28,271 bases of DNA. Source: SIG701 sp045123975 (GTDB taxonomy: Bacteria; Bacillota; Clostridia; Oscillospirales; CAG-272). The notes below the pieces were generated by a model that saw only the letters and a program-made list of their open reading frames with translations, did not search any database and was not told the origin of the DNA. This document shows positions 14,151-21,825 of this stretch, piece after piece. Every line of letters starts with the position of its first letter. Within the stretch, counting starts at the first letter, position 1. Position numbers and translations under genes: made by a program. The stretch is taken from contig JBGVKV010000105.1 in NCBI GenBank assembly GCA_045123975.1, positions 1 to 28,271 of the forward strand, in the 5' to 3' direction.

Positions 14151-14208
14151 ATCGGCAATATGTCCAACAACCACACAAAAACCGACGGATTACTCCATCG
14201 GTTTCTTT
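14151..14208 (+). ncRNA. Candidate short RNA from an orphan promoter
   Basis: The predicted transcript of about 58 nt runs from the orphan promoter to a hairpin (AAACCGACGGA with TCCATCGGTTT, one mismatch) and TTTCTTT. An ATG at 14159 opens a frame that runs on past the hairpin but has no ribosome binding site. The RNA would end just beside the convergent S1-protein gene. It is inferred from signals only. Confidence 0.4.
14179..14208. terminator. Bidirectional terminator (S1-protein gene and candidate short RNA)
   Basis: An 11-bp stem with one mismatch and a TTAC loop. T-rich tails are present on both strands (TTTCTTT on plus, TTTTTGTG on minus). It lies just downstream of the S1-protein stop. 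Confidence 0.75.
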
Positions 14209-14214
14209 ATGGAC

Positions 14215-15156
14215 TTATTCAAATCGGGTCTCCACCAGTTTCCGGCATCCCTCGGGCGAATAGCGCCAATAATCCATATGCCGGACGGCATCCGTGTCTA
14301 CAAAATAACGCATATCTGACGGGTGGCTCTCCGCGTGGGTATCCACAATGACCAGTTTGATCTTCATCCGCTCCGGCAGAATGCTCTTTATGTATACGGC
14401 ACAGCGGTCCCCCACGTGTACGCCTTCCCGCAGTTCCGCCAATCCCGCCAGATTGGGGGACAGCTCCACGAAGATTCCATAGGGCTCAATGGAGCGAACG
14501 ATGCCGGACACCGTTTGTGTGGGCGCAAAGCGGGATGCGTTTTCCTCCCAGGTACCAAGCAGCTCCCGGTGAGTCATATACACCCGCCCGCTGTCGTAAT
14601 CGATGGTTTTTACGAGAGCCATAATGGATTCCCCCGGCGTCAGCCGCTCGGAGGGATGAGAGATACGGGATACGGAGATACAGTCCACGGTAAGAAGCGA
14701 CACGATCCCACACCCGATATCCACAAAAGCCCCAAAGGGCTCCAGATGGGTGATTCGGGCAGGGAGAATATCTCCCGACCGTCGGTGCAGCACCCACTGC
14801 CGCATACATTCTTCCTGGGCCGCACGGCGGGACAGATAAGCCACCGGCTTCCCTTCCCCCGTGTCAATACGCAGGACCTTGAAGCAGACGGGCTTGCCCA
14901 CCCGGGTGATGATGGCGATGTCCTTCGTCTCACTCCCGTCGTGGCTGTACGCCGCTTCCTCTCGTTCAATGAGCCCCGTGCATTCTCCCAGATCCACCCG
15001 CAACGTCATACTCCCGCAATCGCACACACGGGCGATTCCCTCCAGAATCCGGCCCTGTGCCATTGCCCGCTGCAGTCCCTGCAGCGATCCGGTATATACC
15101 CCGTTTTCCTGTGTGCCGATCCGCATTCCCTCGGGACAGTATCGCTGTTCCGTCAT
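14215..15156 (-). CDS. S1-domain RNA-binding protein
   Basis: 313 residues with three S1-like regions. The first, at about 33-110, is divergent (GRILEGIARVCDCGSMTLRV). The second, at about 127-200, is classical (GDILPARITHLEPFGAFVDI ... ISHPSERLTPGESIMALVKT). The third is at about 212-272 (VSGIVRSIEPYGIFVELSPN ... GVHVGDRCAVYIKSI). A 40-residue C-terminal extension follows. Such three-repeat proteins in Firmicutes resemble a shortened ribosomal protein S1 and bind RNA, probably during translation, but direct function is not established. GAGGGGGCT precedes the ATG. It is divergent from yitT and single in its unit. It is not the HMBPP-reductase-fused or polynucleotide phosphorylase type. Confidence 0.85.
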   Translation of the reverse strand: MTEQRYCPEGMRIGTQENGVYTGSLQGLQRAMAQGRILEGIARVCDCGSMTLRVDLGECTGLIEREEAAYSHDGSETKDIAIITRVGKPVCFKVLRIDTGEGKPVAYLSRRAAQEECMRQWVLHRRSGDILPARITHLEPFGAFVDIGCGIVSLLTVDCISVSRISHPSERLTPGESIMALVKTIDYDSGRVYMTHRELLGTWEENASRFAPTQTVSGIVRSIEPYGIFVELSPNLAGLAELREGVHVGDRCAVYIKSILPERMKIKLVIVDTHAESHPSDMRYFVDTDAVRHMDYWRYSPEGCRKLVETRFE

Positions 15157-15210
15157 TTTTCCAGCCCCCTCTTTTCCGTCAGTGGAAATTCCGATATGCT
15201 ATATCTTATG

Positions 15211-15240
15211 AGGCTGTCCCCGCCGTTATGACGGACAGCC
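15211..15240 (+). other. Hairpin in the yitT leader
   Basis: GGCTGTCC and GGACAGCC form an 8-bp stem enclosing a smaller CCGT/ACGG pair. It is directly upstream of the GGGAGG ribosome binding site of the yitT-like gene and has no T-run. It may modulate translation or protect the 5' end. Confidence 0.4.
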
Positions 15241-15250
15241 GGGAGGTTTT

Positions 15251-16102
15251 ATGAATCGAAAAGCAATTCTGAAGGATGCCGGTCTGGTTATCCTCGGCAG
15301 TATTCTCTACGGCGCCGCACTGGCCATTTTTCTCACGCCCCGCAACATCGTTATGGGCGGCGCGTCCGGTGTGTCGGTGACCATCCACGCCCTGTCCAAG
15401 CTGCCGGTAGGTATCGGTATTCTTCTGCTTAATATACCGCTGCTTCTTTTGAACATCCGCCTTTGCGGATGGCGGGGCATGGCCCGCACCATCATCGGTG
15501 TATTCGCCACCTCCGTCTTCACCGATCTGCTGGAATTCCTGCCGCCCGCGTCCGAGGATGCTTTGCTCAGCGCGTTCTGCGGCGGTGCCTTGATGGGTGC
15601 GGGTGCCGGCATCATGCTCCCCCGGGGATTTACCACCGGCGGCTCGGATCTGGCAGCCTATCTGATCAATCGGAAAATCAAGAAATGGAGCGTGGGATCC
15701 ATCCTGCTCACCCTGGACGGTATGATCATCGTGGGCTCCGCCATCGTTCTGAACAACTTCAGCGGTATCATTCACTCCGTAGCGGCAGCACTGGCTTATT
15801 CTATGGCACTGAACGCAACGATGAACGGCATAGGCCGTGCAAAGCTTTCCTTCATCGTGTCGGACCACTACGAGCAGATCAGCAACGTGATCATGGAAAA
15901 GATCAATCGGGGTGCTACGGTGCTCCACGGCAAAGGCTGGTACACGGGCAAGGACAAAACCGTGGTTATGTGCGTAACCAAACGCTCCGAGCTCTATATG
16001 CTGGAGCAGACCGTTCACGAGATCGATCCCGGCGCCTTTATGATCATCTCCGACGCGGCTCAGGTATTGGGCGAAGGCTTTGAGGCAAAAGAGAATCATT
16101 GA
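15251..16102 (+). CDS. YitT-family membrane protein (DUF161/DUF2179)
   Basis: 283 residues. Five or so membrane helices occupy about 10-200 (GLVILGSILYGAALAIFL, GIGILLLNIPLLLLNIRL, TTGGSDLAAYLI and others), followed by a soluble DUF2179 domain (about 200-280: FIVSDHYEQISNVIMEKINR ... VVMCVTKRSELYMLEQTVHE). The signature LTPRNIVMGGASGVSVTIHA near the N-terminus is typical. Family function is unknown; transport or small-ligand sensing has been proposed. A GGGAGG site lies 7 nt before the ATG, and a terminator follows the stop. Confidence 0.88.
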   Translation: MNRKAILKDAGLVILGSILYGAALAIFLTPRNIVMGGASGVSVTIHALSKLPVGIGILLLNIPLLLLNIRLCGWRGMARTIIGVFATSVFTDLLEFLPPASEDALLSAFCGGALMGAGAGIMLPRGFTTGGSDLAAYLINRKIKKWSVGSILLTLDGMIIVGSAIVLNNFSGIIHSVAAALAYSMALNATMNGIGRAKLSFIVSDHYEQISNVIMEKINRGATVLHGKGWYTGKDKTVVMCVTKRSELYMLEQTVHEIDPGAFMIISDAAQVLGEGFEAKENH

Positions 16103-16111
16103 CATACTATC

Positions 16112-16146
16112 CCCCCGACGGACCCCCGGTCTGTCGGGGGATTTTC
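16112..16146 (+). terminator. Terminator after the yitT-like gene
   Basis: CCCCCGACGGAC and GTCTGTCGGGGG pair over 12 bp with one G-U pair, followed by ATTTTCTT. Confidence 0.85.
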
Positions 16147-16155
16147 TTATGCCCC

Positions 16156-16184
16156 TTGACAGCACATGGCTCCGGTGGTATGAT
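16156..16184 (+). promoter_or_regulatory. corA promoter
   Basis: TTGACA and TATGAT are 17 bp apart, about 50 bp upstream of the corA start. Confidence 0.85.
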
Positions 16185-16233
16185 GGAAGCATAAAAACAT
16201 CCCGTTGCGCATCCCCCGCGAAAGGAGCAACTT

Positions 16234-17178
16234 ATGATCCGCTACACCGTTACCGAAAACAAAACACTGAGCCCCATCGACACCAGGCAGAAGGGCTGCT
16301 GGGTATCTCTGATCGCTCCCACTGAGGAGGAAATCCTCGAGGCATCCAACGCCTTCGGCGTGGATCCGGAAGCACTGCGGGCTGCCTTGGACCCGGAGGA
16401 ACGCTCCCGCATCGAAACCGACGAAAACTATACCATGATCCTTGTCAACATCCCTACCATCGTTACTGCCAATCAAAAGGAACTCTACGACACCATTCCT
16501 CTGTCCGTGATCCTGACGGAGGATTCCGTGATCACCGTGTGCTCCCAGCACTCTCCCATCCTGCGTCAGTTTGAGGAGAACAAGGTGCGGGATTTCAATA
16601 CCGCCATGCGCTCCCGTTTTCTGCTGCAGATACTGTTCCGGGTAGATTCCCTTTATCTGCAGTATCTGCGCAGCATCGATAAGCGAAGCGAACAGGTGGA
16701 AGCACAGCTCCACCGCTCCACCAAAAACCGGGAGTTGATTGAGCTTCTCCGTCTGGAAAAAAGCCTTTTGTACTTCAGCACTTCCCTCAGATCCAACGAA
16801 ATGGTACTGGAAAAGATGCTCCGCATCGACACCATCAAAAAGTATCCGGAGGATGAGGAGCTTCTGAACGACGTTATCGTCGAAAACAAGCAGGCCATCG
16901 AGATGGCGGGCATCTACAGCGGTATCCTCAGCGGTACCACGGATGCCTTTGCCTCCATCATCTCCAACAATCTGAACATCGTCATGAAGGTGTTGTCCGT
17001 CATCACCATCGTGATGGCCATTCCCACCATCATTTTCAGCGCCTACGGCATGAACGTGAATCCTGCGGGCATGCCCTTCGCCACCTCCCCCGCCGGATTT
17101 GCCATCATTTTAGCCATCGCGGCAGGCATCAGCGCCGTGCTGGGCTTTATTCTGGCTAAACTGAATATGCTCCGATAA
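16234..17178 (+). CDS. corA: CorA-family divalent cation channel
   Basis: 314 residues. A long N-terminal cytoplasmic alpha/beta and coiled-coil domain (1-250) precedes two C-terminal membrane helices (about 250-272 and 285-310). The selectivity motif YGMN sits at the end of the first helix in FSAYGMNVNPAGM. It forms a pentameric Mg2+ (or Co2+/Ni2+) channel in the cell membrane gated by cytoplasmic metal. The usual CorA tail charge (KLNMLR) is present. AAAGGAGC precedes the ATG. It has its own consensus promoter and terminator and is convergent with a manganese-type exporter operon. Substrate preference beyond Mg2+ cannot be read from sequence. Confidence 0.93.
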   Translation: MIRYTVTENKTLSPIDTRQKGCWVSLIAPTEEEILEASNAFGVDPEALRAALDPEERSRIETDENYTMILVNIPTIVTANQKELYDTIPLSVILTEDSVITVCSQHSPILRQFEENKVRDFNTAMRSRFLLQILFRVDSLYLQYLRSIDKRSEQVEAQLHRSTKNRELIELLRLEKSLLYFSTSLRSNEMVLEKMLRIDTIKKYPEDEELLNDVIVENKQAIEMAGIYSGILSGTTDAFASIISNNLNIVMKVLSVITIVMAIPTIIFSAYGMNVNPAGMPFATSPAGFAIILAIAAGISAVLGFILAKLNMLR

Positions 17179-17184
17179 GCAAAC

Positions 17185-17212
17185 AACCGCACAGCCCTTT
17201 GGCTGTGCGGTT
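17185..17212. terminator. Bidirectional terminator between corA and the CDF exporter gene
   Basis: AACCGCACAGCC and GGCTGTGCGGTT form a 12-bp stem with a CTTT loop and TGTTTTAT on the plus side; A-rich sequence on the other side gives a T-run on the minus strand. Confidence 0.85.
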
Positions 17213-17220
17213 TGTTTTAT

Positions 17221-18399
17221 TCAGTGCTGAACGGGGGCAAAGCTTTCGTCCACGGTGATCACGCAGAAGTAATCGGGGTAGACTTCCTTGACTTTCTCCC
17301 GAATCCGACGGCACACGTCCGTGGGACAATTGGGACAGTCCGCGGGAACCACACAGTCGAAGATCACGTTGGTATGGGTGGGACCGGGCACGATACGCAG
17401 ATCGTGCACGGACAGATCCGGGTGGATCTGTGTCACCGTATCCGTAAGGAACAGCCGCAGCTGGGCTACCACCGGATCGGCGGTGACGATGGGGTCCATG
17501 TGCACCACCATATGAATGCCCGTATGGGCAAGAAAATCTCTTTCAATATTGTCCACCATATCGTGGCTCGCCAGCACGTCGTGCTCTGCGGCCACCTCCA
17601 CGTGAACGCTGGCAAACTGCCGTCCCGGGCCGTAATCGTGGAGCATCAGATCGTGGGTGCCCAACACGCCGGGGTAGCTCATGATCTTGTCCCGGATCAT
17701 CTGCACCGTTTCCGGATCGGGAGCACGGCCCAAAAGAGGACTGACGGTTTCCTTCACCAGTCCAACGCCGCTGTACAGAATGAACGCCGCCACGGCAACG
17801 CCCATATATCCGTCCAGATCTACCCGGGTGAAGTGAGAGATGACGGTAGCCGCCAGCACGGCGGCGGTAGACAGCACGTCGTTGCGGCTATCCGCCGATG
17901 CGGCCTTCAGCGCGCCGGAATCGATGAGAATGCCCACCTTCCGATTGAACACACACAACCACAGCTTTACGGCAATGGAGACAATCAGTATCCCCGCCGT
18001 AACAAAACGGAACACCGTCAATTCGGGATGCAGAATCTTATCCAAACCGGACTTCAGCAATTCCACACCGATAACAAGAATCAATACGGAAATAAGAAGC
18101 CCCGACAGATACTCGTACCGGGCGTGTCCGTAGGGATGCTCCGGATCGGCCGGCTTGCCGGCCATCTTGAATCCCAAAAGGGTGATGATGCCGGAGGAAG
18201 CGTCGGACAGGTTGTTGAACGCATCCGCCGTAATGGCCACGCTGGCGGAAAGAACACCGGCCAGCAATTTGAGGGCGAACAGAATCAGATTGCTGACAAT
18301 GCTCACGGTACTGGACAGTTTTCCGTAGGCGGCACGCACCCGCGTATCTGTGGTCTTTTCGTGATCGGGAACGAATTTTCGAATCAGAAAATCAGTCAT
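17221..18399 (-). CDS. Cation diffusion facilitator, probably Mn2+ exporter
   Basis: 392 residues. Membrane helices span about 30-205 and a cytoplasmic metal-binding domain follows, with a long C-terminal extension. In helix 2, ITADAFNNLSDASSG gives D59 and D66. In helix 5, ASADSRNDVLSTA gives D170xxxD174. The DxxxD form in helix 5 is the mark of manganese-type CDFs (Zn types have HxxxD). The ATG is 2 nt after the mntP stop and lacks a clear ribosome binding site, so translation is coupled to mntP. Pairing with a dedicated manganese exporter supports Mn2+ as substrate; this remains inference. Confidence 0.88.
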   Translation of the reverse strand: MTDFLIRKFVPDHEKTTDTRVRAAYGKLSSTVSIVSNLILFALKLLAGVLSASVAITADAFNNLSDASSGIITLLGFKMAGKPADPEHPYGHARYEYLSGLLISVLILVIGVELLKSGLDKILHPELTVFRFVTAGILIVSIAVKLWLCVFNRKVGILIDSGALKAASADSRNDVLSTAAVLAATVISHFTRVDLDGYMGVAVAAFILYSGVGLVKETVSPLLGRAPDPETVQMIRDKIMSYPGVLGTHDLMLHDYGPGRQFASVHVEVAAEHDVLASHDMVDNIERDFLAHTGIHMVVHMDPIVTADPVVAQLRLFLTDTVTQIHPDLSVHDLRIVPGPTHTNVIFDCVVPADCPNCPTDVCRRIREKVKEVYPDYFCVITVDESFAPVQH

Positions 18400-18401
18400 A
18401 C

Positions 18402-18980
18402 TCAGAACGGCAGATCGATATAGCCGAGATCCTCCAAAAAGATTTTGAGGCCCATAAGAACAAGGACAATACCGCCGAACAGTTCTGCCTTGGACTTGAA
18501 CTTCGTACCGAAGATATTGCCGATCTTCACGCCGATAGCGGACAGAACGAAGGTAACTACACCGATGAAGATCACGGCAAATACGATCTTGGAGCCGATA
18601 TCCATTGCGGCAAAGGTAACGCCTACGGCCAGGGCGTCAATGCTGGTAGCGATAGCCAACGGAAGCATAGCGCGGAAGCAGAAGGAGCAATTCACCTCTT
18701 CCTCCTCTCCTGAGAGAGCCTCGCGGATCATATTGGCACCGATCAATCCAAGAAGAATGAGGGCGATCCAGTGATCGATCCCGGTAATCAGGCTCCGGAA
18801 CTGCACACCAAGCACAAATCCGATCACGGGCATCAGTGCCTGGAAGGCACCGAAATAACCGCCGCAGGTGGCGGCGTGCCTGAAGGTAACTTTTTGTACG
18901 GACAGACCCTTGCAGATAGACACCGCGCAGGCGTCCATAGACAAGCCCACGGCGATGATAAACAACTCCCACAAAGACAT
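18402..18980 (-). CDS. mntP: Manganese efflux pump MntP
   Basis: 192 residues, six membrane helices in two homologous halves. The conserved acidic motifs are present in each half: GLSMDACAVSICKGL (D16) and ATSIDALAVGVTFAA (D115). Length and motifs are standard. MntP exports Mn2+ to prevent toxicity. GAGGTAGAATACT precedes the ATG. It is first in a two-gene unit with a Mn-type CDF exporter, driven by a perfect sigma-A promoter with a hairpin in its short leader. Confidence 0.95.
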   Translation of the reverse strand: MSLWELFIIAVGLSMDACAVSICKGLSVQKVTFRHAATCGGYFGAFQALMPVIGFVLGVQFRSLITGIDHWIALILLGLIGANMIREALSGEEEEVNCSFCFRAMLPLAIATSIDALAVGVTFAAMDIGSKIVFAVIFIGVVTFVLSAIGVKIGNIFGTKFKSKAELFGGIVLVLMGLKIFLEDLGYIDLPF

Positions 18981-19020
18981 AGTATTCTACCTCTATGTAT
19001 GAACTAATATACCGCAAAAG

Positions 19021-19042
19021 GGGGAAGGTGATCGCCTTCCCC
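19021..19042 (-). promoter_or_regulatory. Hairpin in the mntP leader
   Basis: GGGGAAGG and CCTTCCCC form a perfect 8-bp stem around CGATCA, starting about 6 nt after the predicted transcription start. CTTTTG follows, a weak terminator tail. It could be an attenuator or a 5'-stabilising stem. It does not match the yybP-ykoY manganese riboswitch. Confidence 0.5.
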
Positions 19043-19054
19043 GTTTACCGGATT

Positions 19055-19083
19055 ATTATAGCACAAATCCCATATAGTGTCAA
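19055..19083 (-). promoter_or_regulatory. mntP promoter (perfect consensus)
   Basis: TTGACA and TATAAT are separated by 17 bp on the minus strand, giving a leader of about 67 nt. No operator is obvious beside it. Confidence 0.92.
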
Positions 19084-19135
19084 GGAACATCCCACCGCTC
19101 CCGACAAAAGAAAAACGCATTTTTTCCCGCGTGTC

Positions 19136-19164
19136 TTGCAAAAGGCAGATTCCGATGCTATACT
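19136..19164 (+). promoter_or_regulatory. mrnC promoter
   Basis: TTGCAA and TATACT are 17 bp apart. The predicted start site coincides with the ATG of mrnC at 19171. Confidence 0.8.
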
Positions 19165-19170
19165 TATTAT

Positions 19171-19572
19171 ATGGATATGAATACACGGGATAATCAATGT
19201 GCGAATGCCTACTCCTCCTCCCAGCTGGCCTATCTGGGTGACGCGGTGCTGGAGGTTATGGTTCGCCGTCAATTGGTGCTCTCCCACGCACCCCACCCCA
19301 GCGAAACCGCGCTTGCCTACGTTACCGCCGCCGCCCAGAGCGATGCTGTGGAGCGGATCCTTCCCCATTTGACGGAGGAAGAGGAGGCCGTCTATCGCCG
19401 TGCACGCAATTCGGTACACGCCAACGTACCGAAGCGGGCCACCGTTGCCCAATACCGCCGTGCCACAGGCTTGGAAGCGCTGTTCGCTTATCTGCATCTG
19501 ACAAACAACACCGAGCGTCTGGAAACACTATTCCGCCTGGCCTACCCGGATCTCGCCGCACCGGAAACATAA
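19171..19572 (+). CDS. mrnC: Mini-ribonuclease III (Mini-III)
   Basis: 133 residues: an RNase III catalytic domain without the double-stranded RNA-binding domain. SSSQLAYLGDAVLEVMVRRQ is the signature segment with the catalytic acidic residues; RRARNSVHANVPKRATVAQY and RRATGLEALFAYLHLTNNTE follow in the usual order. In Bacillus the enzyme trims 23S rRNA ends. No ribosome binding site stands before either possible start (19171 or 19177), and the promoter -10 ends only 6 nt upstream, so the mRNA appears to be leaderless. A zinc-ribbon protein gene follows 39 nt later, probably cotranscribed. Confidence 0.92.
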   Translation: MDMNTRDNQCANAYSSSQLAYLGDAVLEVMVRRQLVLSHAPHPSETALAYVTAAAQSDAVERILPHLTEEEEAVYRRARNSVHANVPKRATVAQYRRATGLEALFAYLHLTNNTERLETLFRLAYPDLAAPET

Positions 19573-19611
19573 TCTTACACGCTGCATATACTGTATTGGG
19601 AGGATATACAT

Positions 19612-19992
19612 ATGGATTTTATGGATACCATCAACGAATGGGCGAAGAAGCTCTCCGATAAGACAAACGAAGTGGTGGAGATCGCCAAGCTGCGCGCCGC
19701 CAATTTCTCCAAGAACGAAAAGGCCAACGAACTCAAGAAGGAGATCGGCGAGATCTGCTTCAGCATGTACCGCTCCGGGGATGAGCTGGACCCCGGCATT
19801 GAAAATCTGTGCGCGGAGATCAAGAAACTGAAAAGCGAAATGGCCGAAAACGAGCGCACGATCCGCCGCATGAAGGAAGCGGCTGGGGATACCGTGGATA
19901 TGGCCGCGTCGGGCTATTGCCCCTTCTGCGGCGAAAAGCTTTCCAAGGATGCGAAATTCTGCCCCACCTGCGGCAAGGAAATTGTACGGTAA
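19612..19992 (+). CDS. Coiled-coil zinc-ribbon protein
   Basis: 126 residues. The first 95 form charged amphipathic helices (ELKKEIGEICFSMYRSGDE, CAEIKKLKSEMAENERTIRR), with likely coiled coil. The last 25 are a zinc ribbon with two CxxC pairs, YCPFCGEK and FCPTCGKE. No membrane segment. Small proteins with this layout are common in Clostridia and have no assigned role; metal binding by the four cysteines is a safe inference. GGGAGG precedes the ATG. It probably shares the mrnC transcript and ends at a strong bidirectional terminator. Confidence 0.8.
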   Translation: MDFMDTINEWAKKLSDKTNEVVEIAKLRAANFSKNEKANELKKEIGEICFSMYRSGDELDPGIENLCAEIKKLKSEMAENERTIRRMKEAAGDTVDMAASGYCPFCGEKLSKDAKFCPTCGKEIVR

Positions 19993-20001
19993 ACCACATA
20001 G

Positions 20002-20031
20002 AAAAAGGAGATGCTCCCGCATCTCCTTTTT
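20002..20031. terminator. Bidirectional terminator between the zinc-ribbon gene and the ABC exporter gene
   Basis: AAAAAGGAGATGC and GCATCTCCTTTTT pair over 13 bp around TCCC. It has nearly the same arms as the terminator at 13489-13520. Confidence 0.9.
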
Positions 20032-20033
20032 AT

Positions 20034-21743
20034 TTACTTCTGCACGCCGCGCCACAGGCCGGCATAGATTCCGTCCTTCTCAAGCAGGCTGTCGTGACTG
20101 CCCCGCTCCGCGATGCCGCTGTCCGTTACCACCAGGATCTCATCGGCGTTTCGAACCGTGGTCAGGCGGTGCGCCACCACGATGGTGGTGCGTCCCTTGC
20201 ACAACTCCTCCAGACTTTGCTGGATCATCATCTCCGTGGCATTGTCCAAAGCGGAGGTAGCCTCATCCAGAATCAGAATCGGGGGATTCTTCAAAAAGAT
20301 GCGGGCAATGGAAAGCCGCTGCTTCTGTCCGCCGGACAGCTTCATACCCCGCTCACCCACGATCGTATCGTATCCGTTGGGCATAGTGAGGATATAGTCG
20401 TGGATATTGGCACGCCGTGCCGCTTCCTCCACCGCTTCTCTCGTAGCACCCGGGCATCCGTAGGCGATGTTATCGTAAATGGATGCATTGAACATAAACA
20501 CGTCCTGGGCTACGATGCCGATGTTCTGTCTCAGGGACAGACGGCTCATATCCCGTATATCCATTCCGTCAATGGAGATGGAGCCCCCATCTACTTCATA
20601 GAATCGGGGGATTAGATGGCAGATCGTGGTCTTACCGCCGCCGGAGGGGCCTACCAGTGCCAGAGTCTTTCCTGCCTCCAAGGTGAAGGACAAGCCGATC
20701 AGCACCGCCTTGCCGCCGTCGTAGGCGAAATCCACGTCACGGAAGGCGATCTCACCACGCAGATTGCCAACGGCAACCGCATCGGGGGAATCCTGCTCCA
20801 CGGGAGCGTCCATGATCTCTACAAAGCGCTTGAAGCCCGTCATACCGTTCTGGAACTGCTCCACAAAGCCGATCAGCCGGCGGATGGGATTCATAAACAC
20901 GCTGATGTACAAAAGGAATGCGGCAAAATCGGCCACGTCGATCTTTCCGTAATACACGAACAGACCGCCGGACAGATACAGAACCACGTTCAGAAGATCC
21001 CCGATCAGGGTAGTGCCGGAGGAGAACTCCGCCATCACCTTATAGGCACCGGTACGGGCGTGAACGAATCGATTATTGCCTGCGGCGAAATTTTCATTCT
21101 CGTACGCACGGTTGGTGTACGCCTTGGATACGCGGATGCCGGAGATGCTGTTTTCCAGATTGGCGTTGATCTCGCCCATCTCCACACGGGATGCCGCAAA
21201 GGCATCGCTCATCCGCCGCCGCTTCTTGGCGGCGAAGAACACCATAAAGGGCACCATAGCCACCACGATCAGAGCCAGGGGTACGTAGATACCGCACATC
21301 AGCACAAAGGAGCCGATGAGCATAATCAGCGAGATGAACAAATCCTCGGGGCCGTGGTGGGCCAACTCGGTGATGTCCATCAGATCGTTGGTGATACGGG
21401 ACATGATGGTACCGGTCTTATGGTTGTCAAAATAGGAAAAAGGCAGCTTCTGCAGATGGTCAAACACATCCCGCCGCATATCCGCCTGCATCCGCACACC
21501 CACCAGATGGCCGTAATACTGGATGAAATAGTTCAGGCACATCTTCAGCAGGTAGATCGCCAGCAGTGCCCCCGCACACAGAAGAAGCATATTCAAAACG
21601 CGGTTGGGGATATAGTCCTTGATCATCTCGCGGGTGATCATCGGATACACCAGATCGCAGAAGGACAGCACCAGCGCGCAAATCAGATCGGCTGTAAACA
21701 GCCGCATATGGGGTTTATAATATTGGACAAACCGTCGAATCAT
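20034..21743 (-). CDS. ABC exporter half-transporter (membrane domain fused to ATPase)
   Basis: 569 residues. Six membrane helices (about 15-300), then an ATPase domain (about 335-565). Motifs: Walker A GPSGGGKTT, Q-loop in NIGIVAQDVFMFNASIYDNI, signature LSGGQKQRLSIARIF, Walker B ILILDEATSALD and switch His in VVAHRL. The family (MsbA/BmrA-like) exports lipids, peptides or drugs as homo- or heterodimers; substrate is not evident. No partner gene is adjacent, so it may form a homodimer. GAGGAAACGGT precedes the ATG. It lies downstream of ftsZ in the same direction but behind a hairpin. Confidence 0.92.
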   Translation of the reverse strand: MIRRFVQYYKPHMRLFTADLICALVLSFCDLVYPMITREMIKDYIPNRVLNMLLLCAGALLAIYLLKMCLNYFIQYYGHLVGVRMQADMRRDVFDHLQKLPFSYFDNHKTGTIMSRITNDLMDITELAHHGPEDLFISLIMLIGSFVLMCGIYVPLALIVVAMVPFMVFFAAKKRRRMSDAFAASRVEMGEINANLENSISGIRVSKAYTNRAYENENFAAGNNRFVHARTGAYKVMAEFSSGTTLIGDLLNVVLYLSGGLFVYYGKIDVADFAAFLLYISVFMNPIRRLIGFVEQFQNGMTGFKRFVEIMDAPVEQDSPDAVAVGNLRGEIAFRDVDFAYDGGKAVLIGLSFTLEAGKTLALVGPSGGGKTTICHLIPRFYEVDGGSISIDGMDIRDMSRLSLRQNIGIVAQDVFMFNASIYDNIAYGCPGATREAVEEAARRANIHDYILTMPNGYDTIVGERGMKLSGGQKQRLSIARIFLKNPPILILDEATSALDNATEMMIQQSLEELCKGRTTIVVAHRLTTVRNADEILVVTDSGIAERGSHDSLLEKDGIYAGLWRGVQK

Positions 21744-21775
21744 ACCGTTTCCTCAATATGTAAGTATTCAATGGG

Positions 21776-21806
21776 AAAGGGATGCCGTATTGCGGGCATC
21801 CCTTTT
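21776..21806. terminator. Hairpin between ftsZ and the ABC exporter gene
   Basis: AAAGGGATGCC and GGCATCCCTTT form an 11-bp stem with an 8-nt loop. The T-run is better on the plus strand (TTTTGTATT) than on the minus strand, so termination of ftsZ transcripts may be partial. Confidence 0.6.
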
Positions 21807-21825
21807 GTATTCATTACTGTTTCAA

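Noticed and set aside
18981..19050. yybP-ykoY manganese riboswitch before mntP
   Set aside because: The leader is only about 67 nt and lacks the conserved loops; only a simple hairpin is present.
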